The notes under the pieces were generated by a model that worked only from the letters and a program-made list of their open reading frames with translations, made no database searches and was not told the DNA's origin. From Microstegium vimineum (lineage: Eukaryota > Streptophyta > Magnoliopsida > Poales > Poaceae): a stretch of 64,000 nt of DNA. The stretch spans positions 32,759,925 to 32,823,924 of the forward strand of contig CM039126.1 in the NCBI GenBank assembly GCA_022036555.1. Direction: 5' to 3'. Numbering within the stretch: the first letter of the stretch is position 1; the number at the start of each line of letters is the position of its first letter. This document shows positions 21,752 through 31,288 of the stretch, in pieces. A program made the position numbers and the translations under genes.

Positions 21752-21760
21752 CTATTTATA
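21752..21760 (-). promoter_or_regulatory. TATA box of the antisense gene
   Basis: On the minus strand TATAAATAG lies about 200 bp upstream of the ATG at 21554, within CCGTCTATAAATAGTGAAGG. Position and sequence fit a plant core promoter and suggest that the antisense gene has its own promoter rather than relying on an LTR. Confidence 0.7.
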
Positions 21761-21959
21761 GACGGGAGGCCAACGGACGGATCCGGCAAAACAGGCAAGA
21801 GAATCTCTGCATTTGATGCGCCTGGACTCCCCTTCCTCGTATTCCTCCAGGATAAGGCTTTTTGTCCGATCGTCGGGCTCCGCACCGCACTCCGCCCTGC
21901 GCCTGCAACTGTTGCGCCGAACGGACATCGCCTAAAAAGGCGTGCGTCCGGAAGCGTTA

Positions 21960-23140
21960 TCGGAGGTAAGGAATCTTGAGGTAGCGAGAGCTGGCCCTCG
22001 AAAGAGGGTTCGACAGCTACCCTCGAGTACCCGAGGGCAGAAATGACCTCGGGTTAGGACTTCGGTCCACCCCCAAAATCTCGAGGGGACAAAGGCTGGC
22101 CTACGAACGGGCTCGATAGCCCCCCTCGAGTACCCGAGGTCTAAGGAGACCTCGGGTTGTCGACTCCAGTCTACTCCCCAGCCTCGAAGGGATAAAGGCT
22201 GGCACTTTCGTGGGGTTCGACAGCCTCCCTCGAGAGCTCCAGCCCAATGGGCAAAGGCACAGGTATGTCCCCAAGTTCAATACAACTACCTGCTTTTCCC
22301 CCTTGGCGTTCCACAAGGCAGGGCTCCTCCTTCTGAGGATAGCGTCGGATGATGAACCATCCGTCAAATCTTGAGGGAGCGAAGGTTGGCCCTTACATAG
22401 GGTTCGACAGCCGCCCTCGAGTACCTGAGCTCAGGAAGGACCCATGGTTAACGGACTCCAGTCCACCCCTAAATCTTGAGGGAGCGAAGGCTAGCTCCAC
22501 GAACGGGGTTCGACAGCCGCCCTCGAGTATGCGAGTCAGGGATGTCCCAGGGTGGCCAGGCGCATGCCCCTAGCTCGAGAACAAACTCTCGAGGTCCCTT
22601 GGGACATATCCGAGGCAGAACCACGGAATACCTAAGGATCCCTGCGCTGGGAGGCATCGAGCCACCAGCTCCTATCAAACGGGGTTGGCACCTTGGTAAG
22701 CCATATGGTCTTGCTTAGTAAGCCCTACGGTCTTACTTAAATGAGAACGCCTTCGGGCCACTAGTCGACCCCTATCGAATGGGGCACGAGTTCTCACTCG
22801 GATTTTCACCCGTACTGGGCACCATTTTTAATGGACTCATGCCCGACACCAGCTCACCGAGGACTTCGGGCTCGTCCTAACGAGGATAGCACGATGCTCT
22901 TCACCCCACAATCCGAACGCAAGGATCCGTGGGAAGGACGCTATGAGGTAGTGAAGGCCTAGCCATTCGAGGGCTCGAGGGCCCGACTACGCACGGCACC
23001 CCTCGACGAAAGAGGGTCGAAAAAACTCATGACCTGGCAGACGCAGTTGACCTCTCGGTTGGGGTGCTGCGACTCCAGTTATGCTCGAGGGAGCGAAGGC
23101 TAGCCCTCAGTAGGGTTCGACAGCCGCCCTCGAACACTCC
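21960..23140 (+). repeat. Degenerate ~100-bp repeat array upstream of the 3' LTR
   Basis: At least six units start at about 21970, 22075, 22180, 22365, 22475 and 23078. Each has the core GAGCGAAGGCTAGC (or a variant), then GGGTTCGACAGCCGCCCTCG and AGTACCCGAGG. Some units are separated by unrelated spacers. No gene is seen. The array lies between the antisense promoter and the polypurine tract. Confidence 0.75.
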
Positions 23141-23242
23141 TCTTTTCAGGGAAAGGAACGCCCACAGCCTAGCAAATGAGATCGACCCCTCGATAGGGCA
23201 CCACATCTCCAGGTAACCTTGAATCCCCTCGATACAACACAT

Positions 23243-23453
23243 CATAGCCCCTAGAGGAGTTCTTAATCACTCCTCTGGGGCCTCGGGGGCTACCCCCGCG
23301 GGGTGCGCTCGCGCGCACCCCATGGAGAATCGAACCTCTCACTAACCCTGCAGGTCAAGGACAAAACCTCCGGGTAATCCTTACTCCATCCAAGAAAACA
23401 TATATCATAGCCCCCAGAGGAGTTCTCAATCACTCTAGGGCCTCGGGGGCTAC
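23243..23453 (+). promoter_or_regulatory. Duplicated polypurine-tract module and hairpin before the 3' LTR
   Basis: The module from CATAGCCCC(T/C)AGAGGAGTTCT to GGCCTCGGGGGCTAC occurs twice: at about 23243-23293, and at about 23405-23453 where it directly precedes the 3' LTR. The second copy is the working polypurine-tract position. Between them, 23300-23321 forms a perfect 9-bp stem (GGGGTGCGC with GCGCACCCC) around a 4-nt loop. Confidence 0.7.
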
Positions 23454-24805
23454 TGTCGGGTACGAAGGTAAGGGATACCCTAAACCCTTCGATAAATTAA
23501 CGCTAAACATAGCAACCATTTTTAAGACAGGAACCAGCCCACTGCTCAAGTTAGTAAGGAAAGGCCCATCACGTGAAGGCCCCCTGCACCGGCTATGGCA
23601 ACCAGTCGCGGGCTGGCCCACCTCGACTGAAAGAGACGAACGAAGGGCCGAACGAATGACCCCTCTGTCTCCACCTCGACGCCGAATGACGGATCAGGGG
23701 TCGAACGAACGACCCCTCGGCCTCCACCTCGACATCAAATGACGGACCGAGGGTCGAACAAACGACCCCCTGGCTCCTACATCGACACCGGGTGATGGAC
23801 GAGGGGTCGAACGAACGACCTCTCGGCCTCTACATCGATCCCTCCGACTCCGCCTCTGCTCCGACCCTACCTCGACGACGAGCGACGGACCGAGGGTCAA
23901 ACGAACGACCCCCGGACGGGAGGCTCGATCAGCCCAACTACTCACGGCATGGGTTAAAGTAAATCCGCCTAACGCCATGGGCGCCCGCGTCCGCTGTCAA
24001 ATCCGTCAGCTCTCCGCCATATCCCTGACTCCTGTCAACTGTGTTGCTACTGCCGCCACGACACGAGTACGGACTCCAGCGGCACCCCTCGAAACGTGAA
24101 CAGTACGGCCCTCGACGGCACCTTCAGGGATACGACAGAGCCACGCAGGGCTCAACCCCCCCTCGACCGAGGGGCTCGACCCATCCCTCCAACAACTCTG
24201 GTATGGGGCCCGTCCCATCCGCCTCGTCTCGTTTCAGCTGTGGGATTCGTGCCTGCCTGTGGAAGCTGTGCCGCGACGACTTCTACTGCCACCACGACCC
24301 GGAGCGCCAGAAGGACATGAAGGCCATGCCAGCATAGTGTACGACGTCCCTTCGCCGGCACTATGCTGAGGACACGCCGCCCATGCCACACAGTTAGGAT
24401 CCTGTACCCTCGGACCTCCCCTTGGTCTATAAAAGGGGACGCCGAGGTAGAAGAAAGGGATGGACTTTTTCAGACTCCACTCTTCAGACGACTCCATACT
24501 CACACCACACACACCCCGCTGCTTGATCGACCCCTCGAGCAGCCAACCCACCGCCTAGGGTAGCCTTGCTAGCTTTAGGCCGCAGCTCATCCTGAGCAAA
24601 CCCGTGTAACTCAGCTTGTACCCCCCCTGTACGAGCACCTTGGGTGCGAGATAATACAAGTCATCCTCCCCCGCTGGACGTAGGGCCTTCTTTGCCCGAA
24701 CCAGGTTAAACCTTGTGTCCATCTTGCATCACATCTGAGAGAGGGAGCACGCGATATACAAATTAACTAGTTGGTGGTCTTGACCCCCGGGTCATAACAC
24801 CGACA
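23454..24805 (+). repeat. Gypsy (Tat) 3' LTR
   Basis: This 1,352-bp LTR has the same TGTCGG...CCGACA ends as the 5' LTR. By hand alignment it differs from the 5' copy at about 44 positions (33 transitions and 11 transversions), plus one 10-bp indel. Its TATA box is at about 24429-24436. The right flank AATTG repeats the copia target. Confidence 0.95.
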
Positions 24806-25244
24806 AATTGGTTTTCTACTTCATCTTTATAGGCCTTAAAATAATAGAACGCTTCATCTTTTTTTTCTAATAGATACATGTAGAAAAATATAAAGTAGTC
24901 ATTTATAAAAGTTAAGAAATATATTTTATCGTCCTTAGTCATTCATCTTGCATAAATAAAAAATGAATAAGTTCTAATGGTGTCAAGTTTTGCGCCTCAG
25001 CAGCCTTATGATGCTTGCATAGTTGCTTAGCTTACATGCACACATGACACTTAGAACCTTTGACGAAGTTGAATTTCGAGATTAAATTCAGATTTGCAAT
25101 TCGTACGAGACAACCAAAATTAACTTGACAAAGTCGTGAATGACATATACTCGACTAATCTGAGTTAGCAACATTGTTTACTACCTTATTACACACATCA
25201 TCAAGCAAAGATAAGCGGAACAAGCCTCCGCAATCATAACCTTT
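24806..25244 (-). pseudogene. Copia integrase, N-terminal half and zinc-binding region, degenerate
   Basis: Read on the minus strand just right of the gypsy element, the sequence carries the copia integrase core start. Pieces such as KIYFLTFINDYFIFFYMYLL and KKDEAFYYFKAYKDEVENQL (about 24810-24940) run directly into the segment on the other side of the gypsy insertion at 8632. Upstream lies the diverged pre-integrase zinc-binding region (about 25000-25240) with several stops. Because the split falls within one codon run and is flanked by AATTG, this is the best proof that both halves belonged to one gene. Confidence 0.85.
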
Positions 25245-25598
25245 TCAAATAAATGTTTCATGTCTCGGCACAAAATATTTATTAGATTCAGACACAATTT
25301 TAAACCCATCACGACACAATTGTGAGCCACTAATAATATTCTTTCTAATAAAGGAAACATGTTGCGTATTCTTCAATAGCACCGTCTTTCTTGAAGTAAA
25401 CTTCAGAACTACCGTGCCAACACCAAGAACACGCGCATGCGAGCCGTTCGTCATTAGCAAGGCTCTTGTCCCTGTCCCGCCGACCTGATAAGAAGTAAAT
25501 AACAAAAATATTAGCATACACATTAGTATTAGCACCAGTATCCATCTACTAATCAGGCGAATGACATACTGAAAGAACAAAAGGTAATGAATTACCAT
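25245..25598 (-). pseudogene. Copia aspartic protease and gag-pre-integrase, frameshifted
   Basis: On the minus strand the protease signature MDTGANTNVYANI (from 25545) marks the catalytic Asp. The rest of the domain is in another frame and reads GGTGTRALLMTNGSHARVLG, LKNTQHVSFIRKNIISGSQL and FKIVSESNKYFV (to about 25260), the usual end of the copia protease and start of the pre-integrase segment. Two stops sit immediately before the Asp motif, and a frameshift follows it. The protease would cleave the polyprotein, but this copy cannot. Confidence 0.85.
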
Positions 25599-26404
25599 TC
25601 CCAGTTATTCTTTCTCCAGTCTCATTGATCATCATGTTTGCTGATTTCTTCTCCTACTTCAATTTACGGTCTAGGCACACACTTGTTGAATGGTCATCAC
25701 CCCCGCAAACAGAACAACCTCCTTTCTTATTGTTATTCTTAAAATTAGTAGTGTGCTTAGGCTTTGTATTGTTTCTCTCTTGCTTGTTCTTCTTCTTTTT
25801 ATTACGAGATGTCTTTTTTCCTCGCTCTTTCTTCAACATCAAGGGACCCAATAAGATTAGTCACGCTAAACTCTTGTCTCTTGTGTTTTAGATCGGTACC
25901 AAAATCCCTCCAAGAAGGCGACAGCTTAGCGATTATATCGCCAGTCACAAACTTGACGGACAAGACACATGAAAAATGTTTTATCTCCCTAGCTAGCGCT
26001 TGAACCTCATGACCATCTTACACTACAGAACGCTTATCAACCATTTTATAGTCATACAACTGCTGCATAAGATACACCTCACTGATAGTATTAGAAACTC
26101 TGAACTTAGATTCAAGAGCATCCCATAACTCTTTGCTAGATGTGTATGTAGTGTAAAAAATCCTTGTACTTCTCATGCAGAGCTGAAATCATAGCGCCTC
26201 GAAATAGGTTATCGGTGGCAAGGCACACACTCTCTCCTCATCTTGAGTGAGTGGACCTTGTGGCTGCCCCTATGCGACCTGATAATAGTTCATTGCAGTA
26301 AGCCACAAGATCATCTTACTACGCCGCCTCTTAAAATTGGAACCATCAAAAGGATTTGGTTTCAACGCAGCAACAAAACCACTGAGAGAAAAATTGCTTA
26401 TCAT
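25599..26404 (-). pseudogene. Copia gag with CCHC zinc knuckle, degenerate
   Basis: An ATG at 26404 starts MISNFSLSGFVAALKPNPF, close to the typical N-terminus of copia gag, only 13 bp inside the 5' LTR. The frame is broken by stops within 50 codons. Farther on, the basic C-terminal region (25851-25654) carries the zinc knuckle CSVCGGDDHSTSVC (25675-25716), spaced C-x2-C-x4-H-x4-C. Gag would form the particle and bind RNA. A 63-bp segment of this gag (25918-25980) is repeated in the adjacent LTR. Confidence 0.85.
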
Positions 26405-26417
26405 TAGGTTTTTGGAT

Positions 26418-27632
26418 TGTTAAATATTTAGGGAATTACCATATTAATTTAGTCTAGAAATTAAACATCAGTATAACAACACGCTAGTAGTAGACACAAC
26501 ATGCAACATACTAATTGATGCAGAAGCAATAAACATGAAAAACATGTTTAATAGAAAAATTAGGTTGTACCCAGAGGAGGAGCTCATGCTGAAGGCATGG
26601 GAGGCTCCATTCGCACTAGTTGACATAGTGTGTTGCTCGAAGTAGCGGACCATATGTGATGCATGAAGATATTTGCAGTGCAGTCCCAGAATGGCCTTAG
26701 GGAAGAAGATGAACTTGAATAGCTTCTAGGAAGAAGACGAACTCATTAGCCTCTGCGAAGAAGGACGTCAGCGGGCGGACACCAGAAAGAGGAAGGCTCG
26801 TTGGCGGCGTGGATTGTAGCAGCAATTCGGACGGACAATGTCAAGCAATCGCGAATCGCTCCCCATGCAAATTTGTGACCATCAAGGAATGAGAGATCTC
26901 AGGCAATACCTGTGTCTTAACGATTAAATTGGGTATGCAGCGATCTAATCGTTAAAGCGGTAGCTTAGCGATTATATCGTCGGTCACAAACTTGACGGGC
27001 AAGACACATGAAAATTGTTAATGATTAGATCCTTACATGGGGTATGCTGTGATCTAATCGTTAAGGCGACAGCTTAGCGATTATATCGCTCCCCGTGCAA
27101 GGATCTCAGGCAGTGTTTGTTCCAAAGGCACCTCCTCTCTCGATCTCACCGTACGCGTAGAGGAACGAGACAGGGAAGTTCTATATCGTACCTTGACAGT
27201 GAAGGAAGGGTGTTGTGTTTATAGAAAGGAGACGGACTAGGTGTGGGGAGGGAAGGGAATGATTGCCACGCTTCAATCACGGATAGGAACGAATGAATCG
27301 GTTTCATTATTTCCATTAAAGCGTACATTTCCCTCTTCTCCATTGTGTATAGGTTCAGTGTTTCAAGTTGCAAAACCTTATGGCATGGCTCGCTAGCACA
27401 CCCGCCTGCCATTCCACACCACGACTCGTCGGTGGCGGCGACACGCGCGTGTGGTACCAAGTCAATATCCCCTCAACTTCTCAAGTGGTGTACACGTAGT
27501 CCACCTATTTAAGGTGAGTCAACTAATAGTCAAAATTCCATGTGAGGCTAAACTACAACACAACATAACATTTACTATGAGACTTGGATTTATTAAATTA
27601 TTAAAATATAGGACAGACCCATTTATTCAACA
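26418..27632 (-). repeat. Copia 5' LTR (element orientation) with insert
   Basis: This 1,215-bp LTR is about 205 bp longer than the other. The excess lies mostly at about 26880-27090. There a gag-derived stretch and repeats of GATCTAATCGTTAA are inserted between blocks matching the other LTR at TCGCTCCCC and CCGTGCAAGGATCTCAG. The terminus CAACA is followed by the TSD TAGGA. Confidence 0.9.
26957..27092. repeat. Gag-derived fragment and partial tandem copy inside the copia LTR
   Basis: The stretch 26957-27019 matches 25918-25980 in the copia gag over 63 bp (AGCTTAGCGATTATATCG, CAAACTTGACGG, AAGACACATGAAAA) with a handful of differences. A shorter copy of its first half recurs at about 27062-27085. 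The other LTR lacks it. Confidence 0.8.
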
Positions 27633-27728
27633 TAGGACACCTACCTGTGAGATTCAACTGAATTAGATTAGATTTGTTTTGTTCAGTTGTACTCTAATTC
27701 ATGTAAAGGGAAGAACAGTCGCCCTATA

Positions 27729-28385
27729 TCTATATTTAATACTAAAGATGCAAAATTTCTGTTGTTTTTTTGGTCATCCATTTTTTTAGTCTGTCTCCGA
27801 CAATAGAGTTTATATGGACTCATATATATAACCCGTTCTTAGCTCTTGTCTAACATGCTATGGAGTAACTTATTAAGTCGTGTATGTGATCTGAATTCGA
27901 AAACAACAGAATTTCCATACAAATCCAATTCCAATATTGCTCATCCCGAAACATAAATATATTATATTTTTCTGACCGGTCATTTCTAAAAAAGATTGTT
28001 TGTTAATACGAATCATATTCCAACATGATAAATGATGGCAGATATATAATAGAAAAAAAGATATATATGTAAAGGAAAAAAACAGTATGAACTTATTGAT
28101 AGAATCTCCCCGTTTCAAATAGGAAAAAAAGCAATGGAAGCATATAGAAAAATAAAATAAGAATAAAAAAAGAATAGCAATAGAATCCATCGCGAACTCT
28201 TTTGGTTTGTAGTGAAAAAATAATGACACACGTTATGGAGAAAAAAATAGAAACAAAAATAAATAGCAATGGACTCCATCAGAAAAAGGTTAAATATGAA
28301 TAAATATGCAACAAGCATTTTTATCTGCGCTTTTGATTAATATTCAATTTTTTCTACCGTTGCAACGTACAGACACATTTGCTAG
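27729..28385 (+). mobile_element. Short non-autonomous Helitron
   Basis: The 5' end TCTATATTTAATACTAAAG follows an A. The 3' end has CCGTTGCAACGTACAGACAC, then TTTGCTAG followed by T, matching the grass Helitron terminus also seen at 4691-4718. The 657-bp interior is AT-rich with poly-A/T runs and no Rep/helicase. Long minus-strand open frames here are low-complexity Phe/Ile/Tyr artefacts. Confidence 0.75.
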
Positions 28386-28539
28386 TAAATATAAAGGATA
28401 ATGGTCGATTGACAACACACAATCGTACAAATCAATCTATTGCATTATTTTACATCTACTATTTTCTCTCAGTTTTAGTTATTTTTTCTTGCTCTTCGTT
28501 ATCGTCTACTTTGGTGCGACAACGAGTACAAGGTATTAG

Positions 28540-28830
28540 GGGCGGTCAGGCCGACCTAGGACAGCCTATCGCCCCAATTTTTCAGAATTTGGCCCTTTTT
28601 TTGAACTATTTTCACATTTGGACCCCTGGAGAAACTAATTGCAGATTTGGACCCTAGGTCGGCGCCATGCCCCACAGCGTCGAGGTAACACAACTCGGCG
28701 CCATGTCCCACGGCGCCGAGCTTTGCGACCAGAACCAATGTGGCAGCCGACGTGGCAGGAAGGTCGGCGCCGCGGAGCACGGCACCGAGCTCGGCGCCAT
28801 AGATCACGGCGCCGAGGTATGTAATACAGA
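28540..28830. repeat. GC-rich palindromic repeat block (GGCGCC motifs)
   Basis: The motif TCGGCGCCATG...CACGGCGCCGAG occurs repeatedly (near 28660, 28694-28719, 28770-28815). Each unit can fold on itself, since GGCGCC is palindromic and the flanking CTC/GAG arms pair. Open frames through it on both strands are a by-product of the symmetry. The element type is not recognised. Confidence 0.6.
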
Positions 28831-28835
28831 AACGC

Positions 28836-30214
28836 ATGTGCAGTTCAGTTGGTTGAGACTTGAGGTGTTGAGCCTTTGGTTGTGGGTTTGAACACAGATC
28901 TATACATTTTGCTATGTTTTTAAGCAATATTTTTTATAGAATACATTTTGTTTATAATTATGAATTAATTTTAATTATAAGTAAGTATAATATTTGTATA
29001 TGATGTATTTATTTAATTATAATTATGGAGTAACTAATTAGAATATCGCCGTCATTCTCCGTGACGAGATCCTTCCTGTGAACCTTGGGGGTCGAGTTCC
29101 AAGAGCTCTCGCCGACGTGTCTTGTGTATCGCGCTCCCGACGAGACTCCCCTTGCAGACATGTATTGCGCATCGCGCTCGTCACCGGGGATACACATGAC
29201 GTGTTCGTGTGCAAACACAATGCAGGAAAGATTGTGTGATTGGTGAGTAAAGCATTAAAGATATTCTGTCTAGACATTTTCATCAAGAATGGATAGAGAA
29301 CCAACAATAAACTTTACTTTGAGATAGTCATTCAGCTTAAAACGTTGTAAAATGTTGTTTTGTGTAGTCGCAAAGGCCAGAGCCTTTTCCTTTTCCAAAA
29401 AAATAGCAAGGCCATGGATCTTAGCTACACACGGTAGTTTTTTTTACGGCTCACAGCTAAACTAAATAGTGCCATATTTATTTTGCTTTTCGTAATTAAT
29501 CTGGTGTCACTAGTTGTTTCTTGTTCGCATCAAGGTTTCTAGCTATAGGTATGTTAGGTCAGTCTTAGTTAGAATTTCACGTCTCAGTTTTCAGGACACA
29601 TGTGTAGACAAATTTCATCTCTATTTTTATCTATATTATGTCATATCAACTTATTTAAAGCCTATAAAACTCCCATAAGATCCAACTGGTATCTTAAGGA
29701 GAGAAAAAAAACAACATTATTGCATAATAGATTCGAAAAAAATGAGATTTAAATGTTTAACTGCGTATGTCTATGACTTATTTATTTTGGAAACCATAAG
29801 TATTTTCCAGGTTCAAAACCATAACCTGCGTACATCTTTCCGACAGCTTGATGCACAGCAACACAGATCGGAAGCTATGGACCACGCACGCATGTTACAG
29901 CCGCACTCGACCAAAGCAAAAGTGCAGGCAGGGACAACGGGACAGGGGCCAACCATTGCCAAATATGTGACATGGACCGGACGTATGTGGAGCGATACCC
30001 TTCGAGAGATGGAGACGGTGTAGCCGAAAGATTTGGCCAAATCTTGCCATCGGCACGAGGGGTCGTGTGTAAACAGTGACATGCTGTGGACGGGTATATA
30101 TGTCACATGTCATTAAAAGAATAAAAGTGTTACTAAATTCTGAAATGGTTTTCAAAATCTGATTACCTAATAAGTCAAATCTAAAACTTAAGCCTTAGTG
30201 TAACCTAGCCCAGC
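28836..30214. other. Unassigned sequence with a tRNA-like segment
   Basis: The segment 28845-28905 (CAGTTGGTTGAGACTTG, then GTGGGTTTGAACAC about 35 nt later) resembles degenerate A and B boxes of a tRNA-derived promoter. No SINE ends are visible. A Tourist-type terminus (TTAGGTCAGTCTTAGTTAGA) may start near 29547, but its partner end was not found. I see no genes. Confidence 0.4.
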
Positions 30215-30217
30215 TAA

Positions 30218-30341
30218 GGCTCTGTTGTTTAGAAGCACATATATTAAAAAGTATCGGATGAAAATTAAACTAATAAGTTCTATTCCAAATTACTTCAATA
30301 TATATGGATTGAGATTAATGTATGTGCATTCAAACAAGACC
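30218..30341. mobile_element. Tourist (PIF/Harbinger) MITE, 124 bp
   Basis: The ends are inverted repeats. The left GGCTCTGTTGTTTAGAAGCA matches the reverse complement of the right end (GGTCTTGTTTGAATGCAC) with small differences, and the symmetry extends inward through ACATA(T/C)ATTAA. It is flanked by TAA on both sides (30215-30217 and 30342-30344). Confidence 0.85.
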
Positions 30342-30344
30342 TAA

Positions 30345-30939
30345 TTATGTGTTCAGTTTACAAACCATACAGACCATACTGTCTATAAAATAGAGAAGTC
30401 ATAGTACTTGCAAAATTAAGACAAGACATGTGCCTGTTCTGAATCATTTTGTGATCTTTCAATGAAGATTTTAAATGGCGCCTACATAATGTTTAAAAGA
30501 CATGTGACCACTAATAACAAATCATAAAAGATGTTGTCAAATAGAGTTTTACCCGCAGAACATGCAGAGGATCCGATCGAACAAGGGAAAAGCAAAAGGC
30601 TTTGCGATAAAGGGCCGGGCTGACGAACATAGGAGGGAAACAGAGAAGTTGACGTTCATATGCGTTGTCAGCTGCCTTTGTATTGGTCTAGTGGACGACT
30701 TGACGTGGTGACGCAGTCTATTTATCCGTTGTACCGACCGGCGAGCCGCCAGCTTTCCTGGATGGGGTCGTCATCCTTCGCGCACGCACATGTCGGGAGA
30801 GCTCGTGTTTGTTTGGGCTGTTTCGATCGATCTTCTGTCCTGGACAGAGCTGCAAATCTCGCGGTAGGGCCAAAAATGAAATTTTAACCATTTTGACGGT
30901 TCAAAAGTCACTCCTGACATGTATGTAAATATATATATA
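30345..30939. other. Unassigned sequence
   Basis: I see no gene or mobile element. A 75-codon open frame at 30660-30887 has no recognisable domain. Confidence 0.4.
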
Positions 30940-30941
30940 TA

Positions 30942-31177
30942 CTCCCTTCATCCTAAATCATAAGTCATTTCAATAATCTTAGAGAGTTAAATTATTTCAA
31001 CTTTGACCAAATTTATATGATGCTAACTAGGTATCAATATATTTTTATAGTATAGATATTATAGTATACATATTTTATATCATAAATCTTGATCATTTTC
31101 TTTACAATTTTAATCAAACTTGAGATGCTTTGATTTTCCATGATTCTTGTAATGAGTTATAATTTGCAATGGAAGAG
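30942..31177. mobile_element. Stowaway-like MITE, 236 bp
   Basis: The left end CTCCCTTCATCCTAAATCAT and the right end (reverse complement CTCTTCCATTGCAAATTATA) form imperfect terminal repeats. Both are flanked by TA. The interior has the typical ACTTTGACCAAATTTAT phrase. Confidence 0.8.
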
Positions 31178-31288
31178 TAGTTTACTAGTGGAGAATCTAA
31201 AGCTTTTTTTTCTTATACAAACAACGTGAGCAAGGGTAACATATATCCAGGCATGCGTTGACAACCAAAACTAACAACCACCACCAGA

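Larger units (their letters stand above)
8633..24805 (+). mobile_element. Ty3/gypsy LTR retrotransposon, Tat lineage, full length with antisense gene
   Basis: The element is 16,173 bp. Its LTRs (8633-9994 and 23454-24805) start TGTCGG and end CCGACA, and it is flanked by a perfect 5-bp duplication AATTG (8628-8632 and 24806-24810). A primer-binding site, gag, protease, RT, two RNase H domains and integrase follow in the Ty3/gypsy order. The second, archaeal-type RNase H and the absence of a chromodomain point to the Tat lineage, as does a long antisense extra gene between integrase and the 3' LTR. The LTRs differ by about 44 substitutions by hand count (about 3.3%) plus one 10-bp indel. Gag-pol is frameshifted and has stops, so this copy is not autonomous. 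Confidence 0.95.
4898..27632 (-). mobile_element. Ty1/copia LTR retrotransposon, degenerate, split by a nested gypsy element
   Basis: The two LTRs (4898-5907 and 26418-27632) start TGTTAAATATTTAGG and end CAACA, and the element is flanked by a perfect 5-bp duplication TAGGA (4893-4897 and 27633-27637). The coding order read on the minus strand is gag with zinc knuckle, protease, integrase, reverse transcriptase, RNase H, the Ty1/copia order. Removing the nested gypsy and its duplication leaves about 6.56 kb, a normal copia length. All genes carry stops or frameshifts and the LTRs are strongly diverged, so this is an old, inactive copy. Confidence 0.93.

Noticed and set aside
21960..23140. CRISPR-like repeat array
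   Set aside because: Units are diverged, irregularly spaced, about 100 bp long and inside a plant retrotransposon.
27873..28318. Minus-strand Phe/Tyr/Ile-rich open frames resembling membrane proteins
   Set aside because: They are low-complexity translations of A/T runs inside the short Helitron.
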